DNA from: Bifidobacteriaceae bacterium
GTDB lineage: Bacteria; Actinomycetota; Actinomycetes; Actinomycetales; WQXJ01
DNA: 5,723 nucleotides
NCBI GenBank assembly: GCA_031272565.1
Contig: JAISTN010000039.1
Span: 1-5,723, forward strand
Direction of reading: 5' to 3'
Positions 1-5,246 of the stretch are shown one piece after another. The translations under genes and the position numbers were made by a program. Below the pieces are notes generated by a model that was not told the origin of the DNA, made no database searches, and worked only from the letters and a program-made list of their open reading frames with translations. The first letter of the stretch is position 1, and each line of letters opens with the position of its first letter.

Positions 1-1
1 T

Positions 2-127
2 GGACCGGTGACCCTGGCTGATGGCCGCGTGGCCAGCGGTTTTGTCTGTGCGGAGGCCGCCGCCCGGGCCGGGACCGAAGTCACCGGGACCGACTACTGG
101 CCGGACTGGCTCCGCCAGGCAAGTTGA
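2..127 (+). CDS. C-terminal end of a probable allophanate hydrolase (partial)
   Basis: Only the last 41 codons are visible, in the frame starting at base 2 and ending at TGA 125-127; the rest lies left of the window. The peptide reads GPVTLADGRVASGFVCAEAA, then continues to a Trp-rich tail (DYWPDWLRQAS). The pattern 'V.L.DG..V.GF.C....A..G...IT....W...L' resembles the C-terminal domain end of allophanate hydrolases (AtzF/DUR1 type), which hydrolyse allophanate to ammonia and CO2 in urea or s-triazine breakdown. The recognition rests on this short stretch and on the family pattern from memory, so another enzyme with a similar C-terminal domain is possible. It converges on the fix genes and is separated from fixX by 104 bp, so it is not part of that operon. 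Codon use (G/C in third position) agrees with a real gene. Confidence 0.55.
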   Translation, partial: GPVTLADGRVASGFVCAEAAARAGTEVTGTDYWPDWLRQAS

Positions 128-140
128 GCCCTGGGCGGTA

Positions 141-162
141 AGACGAAACGGCCCTTAGGGCC
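141..162 (-). terminator. Putative intrinsic terminator downstream of fixX
   Basis: On the minus strand a 5-bp GC-only stem GGCCC-TAA-GGGCC (150-162) is followed by a T-rich run, GTTTCGTCTT, at about 150-141. It lies about 70 bp after the fixX stop and before the convergent plus-strand gene, where a terminator is expected. A second weaker inverted repeat, ACAAGC...GCTTGT (174-199, 14-nt loop), lies just ahead of it and is also followed by TTGT on the minus strand, so termination may involve both. On the plus strand the hairpin has no T tail. The stem is short, hence moderate confidence. Confidence 0.4.
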
Positions 163-173
163 ACCCGCCACAA

Positions 174-199
174 ACAAGCAGGTGACCCCAAGGGCTTGT
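174..199 (-). repeat. Inverted repeat in the convergent intergenic gap
   Basis: ACAAGC (174-179) and GCTTGT (194-199) are exact reverse complements around a 14-nt spacer. It sits between the fixX stop and the GGCCC hairpin and could add to 3' end formation. The rest of the 128-231 gap shows no gene. Confidence 0.3.
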
Positions 200-231
200 C
201 AAAGGGCAGGAGCTGAATCCCAGGCCGAACT

Positions 232-537
232 TCAGCCCTGCCGGAATGCCACTCCCATGCCGCCAGCCGGGTAATGCCACTCCAGCACGCCGGGGGGCGC
301 CACCGCCAAGCAGGTGCCGCATTCCAGGCAGGCCGCGTGGAGCACGCCCACCGAGCCGTCGGGTTGCAATGAATAGACGCCGGCCGGGCAGATCCGGACC
401 AGCAGGGGCCCGGCGCCCGCAGCCTTGGCGGCGCCTTGGTTGACCGTGATGTGGCTGGCCGAATCGGTCCCAAACTGGACCTTGTTCAACCGCTGCGTGA
501 TGCTACCTAGTTCCATGATGGCCACCTTCTCGCTCAC
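232..537 (-). CDS. fixX: FixX-like ferredoxin partner of FixC
   Basis: Encodes a 101-residue small iron-sulfur protein of the FixX family, which works with FixC as the soluble counterpart of the C-terminal cluster domain of ETF:quinone oxidoreductase. Visible signature: CPAGVY (C50), then CLECGTC (C70, C73, C76), then the conserved end WHYPAGGMGVAF. These are the only four cysteines, enough for one [4Fe-4S] cluster, as in E. coli FixX; rhizobial FixX proteins have extra cysteines. Length matches the family (about 95-100 aa). The start chosen is GTG 537-535, which overlaps the fixC stop by 4 nt (GTGA) and has GAGGG 4 nt upstream, indicating translational coupling. An alternative ATG at 516-514 (MELGSITQ...) has AAGG 8 nt upstream and is almost equally plausible. 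It is the last gene of the minus-strand group. Family assignment is secure; the electron partner is inferred from adjacency. Confidence 0.9.
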   Translation of the reverse strand: MSEKVAIMELGSITQRLNKVQFGTDSASHITVNQGAAKAAGAGPLLVRICPAGVYSLQPDGSVGVLHAACLECGTCLAVAPPGVLEWHYPAGGMGVAFRQG

Positions 538-1817
538 AGTGCCCTCACCCCCGCCAGACCATCCCGGGCCAACCGGACCAGGCCCAGCCCGGAAGCCTTC
601 AGCGCCCCGCGGACCACCGGCAAGGCATGCTCACGCGGCGTGGTGTCCAGGTTGTAGAAGCCGCGCAGGATGTTGGCCAGCAACGGCCCGTAGTCGTTGA
701 ACAGGCGCGGGTTCTCCATGAAGGCCGGCGCCTTGGCGTAGGTTGCCATGTCCTTGCCGGCAAAGCTCTGGTTCAGCCGGGCCACATAGCCGTCCATCGC
801 GGCCTGTGAGAAGTGCTTGTCCGCCAGCGCGTCTTCGATGGCGCTGGCCGCTGCAATACCACTGGCCGCCGCCAGGTCCATACCCCGCACGGTCAAGCCG
901 GTGTTCAGAGTCAGGCCGGCGGCGTCGCCAACCACCACCAGGCCGGGCCGGGCCAGGTCATGCACCATGGCTTGGCCGCCCTCCGCCACTAGGTGGCAGC
1001 CGTACTCCAGCAGTTCGCCGTCCTTCAGCAGAGGGGCGATGCCCGGGTGCTGCACAAAGCGGTCATGCAGTTCGACCGAACCGAGGCCCTTGGCCACCAG
1101 GTCGTCCAGCCGCAGTACCACACCGATCGAGAGCGACTCTTGATTGGTGTAAAGGAAACCGCCGCCGCCTACGCCGGCGGTGCAGTCCCCCACGATGGCG
1201 TAGGCCGCGCCCTCGCCGGGAGCCACCCCAAAGCGGTCCTCGATCACCCCGGCGGGCAGGCCAATCACCGACTTGACGCCCACCGCCAAGTGCTTCAGCG
1301 GTTCCTTGCCGCGCAGGCCGGCCTCGCGGGCCAGGAATGAGTTGACGCCGTCGGCCAGCACCACCACGTTGGCCGTCAGTTCGTCATCGCCGGCCTTGAT
1401 GCCACGGTATTGGCCGTTTTCTGACAACAACGAATCAACCTTGATGCCGGGCATCACCACGGCGCCGGCGCCCTCGCATTGTTCGGCCAGCCAGGCGTCC
1501 AGCTTGGCCCGCAGCACGGAGACCGCGTTGACCGGTTGGCCCAGCCGCTGGTCGTGGTAGTCGATACCGACCAGCGAATCCTGGTTCAGGAAGCCCAGGT
1601 AGTTGCGGGTGATGCGGCGTTCCACCGGCGCCTTGTCGACAAAGCCGGGAAACACCTTCTCCATAACCCGGCAGTACAAGACACCACCGGATAGGTTCTT
1701 GGCGCCAGGTTCGGCGCCACGTTCGACCAACAACACCGAATGCCCGCCCGAGGCGAGTTGGTAGGCGGTGACGCAGCCGGCAATGCCGGCGCCCACCACT
1801 ATGACATCGAAGTCCAT
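534..1817 (-). CDS. fixC: FixC-like flavoprotein:quinone oxidoreductase
   Basis: A 427-residue FAD protein of the FixC/ETF-QO family, essentially the same length as E. coli FixC (about 428) and collinear with it. N-terminal Rossmann dinucleotide-binding motif GAGIAG (residues 9-14) with acidic E32 at the end of strand 2; then AKNLSGG (39-45), a conserved AVGVK block, GGGFLYTN in the middle, and the second FAD motif GDAAG (297-301) followed by NTGLTVRGMDLA. The C-terminal cluster domain of mitochondrial ETF-QO is absent and is supplied by the adjacent fixX. Known role of the family: transfer of electrons between FixAB flavoprotein and the membrane quinone pool. Start: ATG 1817-1815 has AAAGGAAG 7 nt upstream; an in-frame GTG at 1835 lies upstream of that ribosome site and was rejected. 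It is 209 bp from the oxidoreductase gene upstream, with a strong hairpin between, so fixCX may have its own transcript. The stop overlaps the fixX start. Confidence 0.93.
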   Translation of the reverse strand: MDFDVIVVGAGIAGCVTAYQLASGGHSVLLVERGAEPGAKNLSGGVLYCRVMEKVFPGFVDKAPVERRITRNYLGFLNQDSLVGIDYHDQRLGQPVNAVSVLRAKLDAWLAEQCEGAGAVVMPGIKVDSLLSENGQYRGIKAGDDELTANVVVLADGVNSFLAREAGLRGKEPLKHLAVGVKSVIGLPAGVIEDRFGVAPGEGAAYAIVGDCTAGVGGGGFLYTNQESLSIGVVLRLDDLVAKGLGSVELHDRFVQHPGIAPLLKDGELLEYGCHLVAEGGQAMVHDLARPGLVVVGDAAGLTLNTGLTVRGMDLAAASGIAAASAIEDALADKHFSQAAMDGYVARLNQSFAGKDMATYAKAPAFMENPRLFNDYGPLLANILRGFYNLDTTPREHALPVVRGALKASGLGLVRLARDGLAGVRAL

Positions 1818-1824
1818 TGGCTGA

Positions 1825-1832
1825 CTTCCTTT
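1825..1832 (-). promoter_or_regulatory. Ribosome binding site deciding the fixC start
   Basis: AAAGGAAG lies 7 nt before ATG 1817 on the minus strand. Because it falls inside the N-terminal extension that a GTG start at 1835 would give, it favours the shorter protein beginning MDFDVIVVG. Confidence 0.6.
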
Positions 1833-1845
1833 CACTGGCTAAGAC

Positions 1846-1862
1846 CCCTGGGCAAGCCAGGG
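1846..1862. repeat. Inverted repeat in the fixC leader
   Basis: CCCTGG (1846-1851) and CCAGGG (1857-1862) form a perfect 6-bp inverted repeat with a 5-nt spacer, 29 bp upstream of the fixC start codon. It could be an operator or a small leader hairpin; nothing in the sequence identifies a regulator. Confidence 0.35.
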
Positions 1863-1865
1863 TGA

Positions 1866-1905
1866 GGGGATGGCTGTAGGCGGGACCGGGAGGTGGGGAT
1901 GGCTG
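1866..1905. repeat. Two direct copies of an 11-bp motif upstream of fixC
   Basis: GGGGATGGCTG occurs at 1866-1876 and again at 1895-1905, identical, with start-to-start distance 29 bp (a little under three helical turns). On the coding strand it reads CAGCCATCCCC. The position upstream of fixC suits a regulator binding region, but a chance repeat in G-rich spacer DNA is not excluded. No convincing -35/-10 pair was seen nearby. Confidence 0.4.
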
Positions 1906-1913
1906 GGGCGTAG

Positions 1914-1930
1914 GGCCGGCCCGGCCGGCC
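1914..1930. repeat. GGCCGGC palindrome between the hairpin and fixC
   Basis: GGCCGGC (1914-1920), CCG, GCCGGCC (1924-1930) form a 7-bp all-GC stem with a 3-nt loop. It follows the long hairpin in the minus-strand direction and may be a second termination or pausing element, or part of the fixC upstream region. There is no T-run after it. Confidence 0.35.
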
Positions 1931-1949
1931 ATTGACAGGTGAATTGATG

Positions 1950-2007
1950 TGCGCTCCGTCCGCCGGCCCGGCAAATGTCCCGAAGCCGGACCGGCGAACG
2001 GAGCGCA
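1950..2007 (-). terminator. Long U-less hairpin after the FAD oxidoreductase gene
   Basis: TGCGCTCCGTCCGCCGG (1950-1966) is the reverse complement of 1991-2007 (CCGGCGAACGGAGCGCA) with a single mismatch, 16 of 17 positions pairing. Inside it a second exact stem, CCGGC (1968-1972) with GCCGG (1985-1989), closes a 12-nt loop, giving one extended structure of 21 canonical pairs. It begins 20 bp after the TAG of the oxidoreductase gene on the minus strand. No T-run follows, as is common for hairpin terminators of high-GC actinobacteria. It may end the SDR-fixAB-oxidoreductase message or act as a 3' stabiliser or attenuator before fixCX. Confidence 0.65.
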
Positions 2008-2026
2008 ACCTATTGATCGGCGGAGA

Positions 2027-3499
2027 CTAGCCCTTGATCACCGAGGCCGCATGGCGGGCGGCAACCCGGCCACCGGCGTGCGAGAAGCCGTTGGCCGAAC
2101 CCGGCACATCGAGGTTGTAGGCATCGCCGAACAGACCGCCAGCATCCATGCCGGCCGCATACAGGCCGGGGATGGGCTCTCCGGTGGCGGCGGCAACGAC
2201 CTGCATGTTGCCGTTGACATGCAGGGCGCCCGTGGACACCAGCACGGCCGAGTTCATCTCGACCGCATAGAACGGACCCTTGCGGATGGGACGCAGGAAT
2301 TCGGGCTGCTTGAAGAAGTCCTCAACGAAGCCGGCGTCGCACTGAGCGTTGTAGCGCTCAACCGTGGCCGCGAAGACGGCCGGATCCAGCCCCATGGCCG
2401 CACCCAGTTCCTCGATCGAATCAGCCTGGAAGGCCATGACGCCCTCCGCCACGGCCTCATCGATTTCCATGGGCAGGTTGACCAGCTTCTGGTGGTACTC
2501 GATGAAGTCGCCCAGACCAATGTCGGAGCCGTCGGCCACCAGGTGCGCCACCTGATCGGCATCGAAGACGGCGTAGCCCACGCCACCTTCCTGAGCGGCC
2601 AGCACATTGCCCCAGTCGGCAAAGCTGAGCGCGCAGTGCTCGTCCCAGAAGCGCTGGCCCTTCTTGTTGACGTACAGCACGGGCTGCATACCGGCGCCCG
2701 AGATGTGCGAGGTCAGGCCGCGTTCGTGGGCCGTCGGGATGAGCATCAGGCAGCCCATTTCCCACGTGCCGGCGCCGGCCGCGATGGCCATGTTGGCGCC
2801 GTCACCGGTGTTGTCGGTGCCCAGACCCTCGATGTGGTGGATGTTCTTCGACTGGAAGCGCGAGTACTTCTCGATCATGTCGTCGTTGCCGCCGAAGCCG
2901 CCAGAGGCGATCACAACGGCCTTGGCGCCAATCCGGATGGCCTTGCCGTCTGAATCTTCCGCCACCACGCCAACCACCGCGTCGCCGTCCTTGATCAGGG
3001 ACTTGGCCGGGGTGCTGAAGAAGAACTCCACGCCCGCGTCGACGCAAGCCTTGTAGAGCACTTCCTGCATGTGGGCGCCCAGGCCCTCCGGCCGGTGGAA
3101 CGTGTTCAGCTCGGCCGGCTGGTCATAGGCGTAGATGCCCACATAGGTGTAGACGATGCCCAGCGACTTCATCAGGTCGATGGTCTCCGCCGTGTTGTTG
3201 ACCTGCATTCGGACAACCTCGGGGTTGCAGCGCTTGGACGAATAGTCCATGTAGCGGTTGAAACCCTCTGTCCGGCTGGGATAGTGGTCGTTGTAGTCCG
3301 GCACCTTGCGGGCCTTCTGCTCGCTCGACTCGAAGGCTGTTTGGCCCTCGGCGAAGTTGGAGGTCCCGCCTTGGACGGCGGCCTTCTCCAGGACCACGAC
3401 GCTCAGGCCCTGCCGGGCGCCTTCGAAGGCGGCCGACTTGCCGGAAGCGCCGGAGCCGATGACGACGATGTCATATTCGACGTCGAATGATTCTGCCAT
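2027..3499 (-). CDS. FAD_binding_2 family oxidoreductase (fumarate reductase/KstD-like flavoprotein)
   Basis: A 490-residue soluble flavoenzyme. The N-terminal FAD motif is GSGASG (15-20) with E38, followed by GGTS (44-47); then ASGGFGGN (198-205), TGDGANMAIAAGA (231-243), GQRFWDE (281-287), PFYAVEM (409-415) and the C-terminal FAD segment IPGLYAAGMDAGGLFGD (443-459). This is the fold of fumarate reductase flavoproteins, urocanate reductase and 3-ketosteroid dehydrogenases, which add or remove hydrogen across a C=C bond. There is no signal peptide, no CXXCH heme site and no FMN-binding domain, so the enzyme should be cytosolic and need an external electron partner. The Arg of the ANRLGGNA motif of fumarate reductases is missing; Y461 stands there (DAYNLDVPGSANG), and the substrate His region reads VSTGAL (421-426). 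Start ATG 3499 has AGGGAGAA 8 nt upstream. It follows fixB by 40 bp, so FixAB is the natural partner. The substrate is not identifiable. Confidence 0.88.
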   Translation of the reverse strand: MAESFDVEYDIVVIGSGASGKSAAFEGARQGLSVVVLEKAAVQGGTSNFAEGQTAFESSEQKARKVPDYNDHYPSRTEGFNRYMDYSSKRCNPEVVRMQVNNTAETIDLMKSLGIVYTYVGIYAYDQPAELNTFHRPEGLGAHMQEVLYKACVDAGVEFFFSTPAKSLIKDGDAVVGVVAEDSDGKAIRIGAKAVVIASGGFGGNDDMIEKYSRFQSKNIHHIEGLGTDNTGDGANMAIAAGAGTWEMGCLMLIPTAHERGLTSHISGAGMQPVLYVNKKGQRFWDEHCALSFADWGNVLAAQEGGVGYAVFDADQVAHLVADGSDIGLGDFIEYHQKLVNLPMEIDEAVAEGVMAFQADSIEELGAAMGLDPAVFAATVERYNAQCDAGFVEDFFKQPEFLRPIRKGPFYAVEMNSAVLVSTGALHVNGNMQVVAAATGEPIPGLYAAGMDAGGLFGDAYNLDVPGSANGFSHAGGRVAARHAASVIKG

Positions 3500-3507
3500 G
3501 TTGGTAC

Positions 3508-3534
3508 TTCTCCCTACTTCGTTGTTGTTGTTGT
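3508..3534 (-). promoter_or_regulatory. Ribosome binding site preceded by a (CAA)n leader
   Basis: AGGGAGAA (3508-3515) lies 8 nt before the ATG of the oxidoreductase and fixes its start. Upstream of it the spacer after fixB is a run of CAA triplets (3521-3534, ACAACAACAACAAC on the coding strand). CAA runs are unstructured and can favour ribosome loading; this role is inferred. Confidence 0.55.
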
Positions 3535-3539
3535 CACGT

Positions 3540-4448
3540 CTAGTTCTTGAGGGCTGTCAGCAGTTCTGGCAGCACCTCGTAGAGATCGGCGACGATGCCG
3601 TAGGTGGCCCGGCGGAAGATCGGAGCCTCCGGGTCGGAGTTGATCGCGGCCACCACCTTGGCATCGCGGATGCCCTCGGTATGTTGCGGCGAGCCCTGGA
3701 TGCCAACCGCCAGGTACAACTTGGGGGCGATGGACAGGCCAGAGCGGCCGATGTACTGGGACATCCACTTGTAGTCGTCAGCCACGGGCATGGTGCAGCC
3801 AACGGCGGCGTCCATGGCCTGGGCCAACTCTTCGATCAGGGCCATGTCGGCCCGGACCTTGACCCCGCGGCCAAACCCGACTACCCGTTCGGCTTCCGTC
3901 AGGCCGCCGCCACCAGGGGCCGGCTGTTCCTCGACAATGCCGAAGGCACCTGGTTCGCCCGCCTGGGCCGGTTCCGGGCTGGCGCCGGCCGTCCCTGGAG
4001 GTGGCGCATCGTAGCCCTGGCAGACCGCGGCCACCGGACCGGTGGATTCGAACGCTTCCACGACCGAGCCACCCAGGCGGTTGCAGTGCACCACCAGGGT
4101 GTCACCCCCCAGCTCCACCTTGATCGCGGCCGTCACCACGGCCGCGCCCAAGGCCGCCGCGGCCGCCCCGAGAAGGGTGCGGGCGGCCGCGGCGGAGCTT
4201 GAGAGGAGCAGACGCGGACCGGCCTGGCTGACCAGGCTGACGGCGGCTGCCGTGTAGGCCTCGGCAGGGGTGCCGGCGGCCGGTTCGATCCAGGCGACCT
4301 GGCCGGCGCCGGCGTCAACCGCCGCTTGGGCCAGTTCCGGTGAGCCCACCACCAAGACGGTGGGCGGGCTACCCAGGGCAGCACCGGCCTCGACCAGTGA
4401 GACCAGGTACTTTTCGTCAGTCGCAATCACCCATGCTGCGGCGCTCAT
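3540..4448 (-). CDS. fixB: FixB/EtfA-like electron transfer flavoprotein alpha subunit
   Basis: 302 residues, the usual size for EtfA/FixB. The N-terminal domain (about 1-145) is Ala-rich and ends in a Pro/Gly/Ala-rich linker (about 147-182). The C-terminal FAD domain starts with LTEAERVVGFGRG (GRG 193-195) and continues with KWMSQYIGRSG (227-237), LYLAVGIQGSPQH (244-256), AAINSDPEAPIF (267-278) and YGIVADLYEVLP (283-294). The KWM..YIG..L...P.LYLAVGI pattern matches FixB of fixABCX operons better than beta-oxidation EtfA. The nearly invariant Ser-Arg that contacts the flavin is replaced by T219-M220 (GCTMPVADD), and the Ser of GISG is Q251. The start ATG 4448 overlaps the fixA stop by 4 nt (ATGA), so the two subunits are translationally coupled. 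Role of the family: FixA/FixB heterodimer carrying electrons between a dehydrogenase or reductase and FixCX. Confidence 0.92.
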   Translation of the reverse strand: MSAAAWVIATDEKYLVSLVEAGAALGSPPTVLVVGSPELAQAAVDAGAGQVAWIEPAAGTPAEAYTAAAVSLVSQAGPRLLLSSSAAAARTLLGAAAAALGAAVVTAAIKVELGGDTLVVHCNRLGGSVVEAFESTGPVAAVCQGYDAPPPGTAGASPEPAQAGEPGAFGIVEEQPAPGGGGLTEAERVVGFGRGVKVRADMALIEELAQAMDAAVGCTMPVADDYKWMSQYIGRSGLSIAPKLYLAVGIQGSPQHTEGIRDAKVVAAINSDPEAPIFRRATYGIVADLYEVLPELLTALKN

Positions 4449-5173
4449 AGCACACCATCCGATCTGAGCGCTGCCACCAGGTCCGCTGCCACTTGGGCCG
4501 GCGAGCCTTCCAGCATTTTCGCTCCAGTCACATCGGGCAGCCGGGTTCCACGGCTGGCCACCCCCTCCTTCGGGTCCACTCCCAGTTCGGCCAGTGACAC
4601 TTGGGTCACCGGCTTCTTCCGGGCCTGCAGCATCTGCATCATGCCTGGCGGTTTGGCTTCTTCGCCGGTGGCCGCCACACTCAGCACCGCCGGGGCATCG
4701 ACCCAAACCGTCTGGATCGTGTCACCCACCCGGCGCACGGCGGTCAGCCGTTCGCCTTCGGCGGTGGCGGAGGTCACACCCAGCAACGCCGGCCAGCCCA
4801 GCAGGCCGGCCAACGCGGCGGGCACGCCCGGGTGCTGTTCGGCATCGCCAACCACCACCACATCGGCGCCTCCGATGTGCTTGACGGCCGCCGCCATGAT
4901 GGCAGCGGTGGCCGCATTGTCGGCCAGGAATGGCGCATCCGGCACGGAATAGGCCACCTCGACCCCGCGGGCGAGCGCCCAAGCGGCGTCCCCGTCCCCC
5001 AGTGTCAAGCCGACCAGTTCGCCGCCCTCGGCCAGAGCCTTGGCGACCTCCAGTACCGCATGGTCGTCGTCGCCGGCCACCATTTTGGCATTGCCCCAGT
5101 CCACGACCCCGCCGGCCCTGACATTGGCCGCCTCCGGGTCACGGGCCCACTTGTATAAGGCCACAACTTTCAT
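4445..5173 (-). CDS. fixA: FixA/EtfB-like electron transfer flavoprotein beta subunit
   Basis: 242 residues, slightly shorter than typical EtfB/FixA (about 250-260). It starts MKVVALYKWARDPEA, corresponding to the KxVPD opening of the family, then has a VDWGNAKMVAGDDDHAVLEVA block (split here: residues 24-44), the GLTLGDGDAAWALARG segment, and ARKKPVTQ (184-191), the conserved 'A+KKP' near the C-terminus. The segment GDAEQHPGVPAALAGLLGWP (109-128) stands where nucleotide-binding EtfB proteins carry 'D-x-D-T-x-Q-V'; here that signature is not present, as is also the case in E. coli FixA. Start ATG 5173 is preceded by AAGGGAGGA 8 nt upstream; a longer upstream frame start at 5209 has no such support. 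It follows the SDR stop by 73 bp and overlaps fixB. It should form the FixAB heterodimer with the next gene. Confidence 0.9.
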   Translation of the reverse strand: MKVVALYKWARDPEAANVRAGGVVDWGNAKMVAGDDDHAVLEVAKALAEGGELVGLTLGDGDAAWALARGVEVAYSVPDAPFLADNAATAAIMAAAVKHIGGADVVVVGDAEQHPGVPAALAGLLGWPALLGVTSATAEGERLTAVRRVGDTIQTVWVDAPAVLSVAATGEEAKPPGMMQMLQARKKPVTQVSLAELGVDPKEGVASRGTRLPDVTGAKMLEGSPAQVAADLVAALRSDGVL

Positions 5174-5181
5174 GGATAGGG

Positions 5182-5190
5182 TCCTCCCTT
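5182..5190 (-). promoter_or_regulatory. Strong ribosome binding site of fixA
   Basis: AAGGGAGGA on the minus strand ends 8 nt before ATG 5173. It is the best Shine-Dalgarno match in the window and selects this ATG over the in-frame start at 5209. The rest of the 5174-5246 spacer shows no clear promoter or terminator, so fixA is probably co-transcribed with the SDR gene. Confidence 0.65.
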
Positions 5191-5246
5191 CTGCCACCAG
5201 CCCGCCCACCGGCAGCGGCAGTTGCTACAGATTTGGTTTGAGTGGA

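Noticed and set aside
743..1276. Plus-strand open frame opposite fixC
   Set aside because: Pro/Arg/Ser-rich translation typical of an antisense shadow; fixC on the other strand is collinear with known FixC along its whole length.
1932..1937. Plus-strand TTGACA resembling a -35 box
   Set aside because: No -10-like hexamer at a suitable distance, and no plus-strand gene follows.
1949..2953. A 334-codon plus-strand open frame opposite the FAD oxidoreductase
   Set aside because: It lies antisense to a gene with clear family motifs, starts inside the hairpin, and its translation shows no recognisable domain; long antisense frames are normal in GC-rich DNA.
2027..3499. Calling the flavoenzyme a fumarate reductase or succinate dehydrogenase subunit
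   Set aside because: It lacks the dicarboxylate-binding His/Arg motifs and no iron-sulfur or membrane anchor subunit genes are adjacent.
3306..4202. A 298-codon plus-strand open frame opposite fixB and the start of the oxidoreductase
   Set aside because: Spans the junction of two well-supported minus-strand genes and reads as a low-complexity Arg/Gly/Ala/His-rich shadow without family resemblance.
4449..4706. N-terminal extension of fixB (start upstream at 4706)
   Set aside because: The extension would overlap fixA over 260 bp and adds no family sequence; the ATG at 4448 gives the ATGA overlap and the expected EtfA length.
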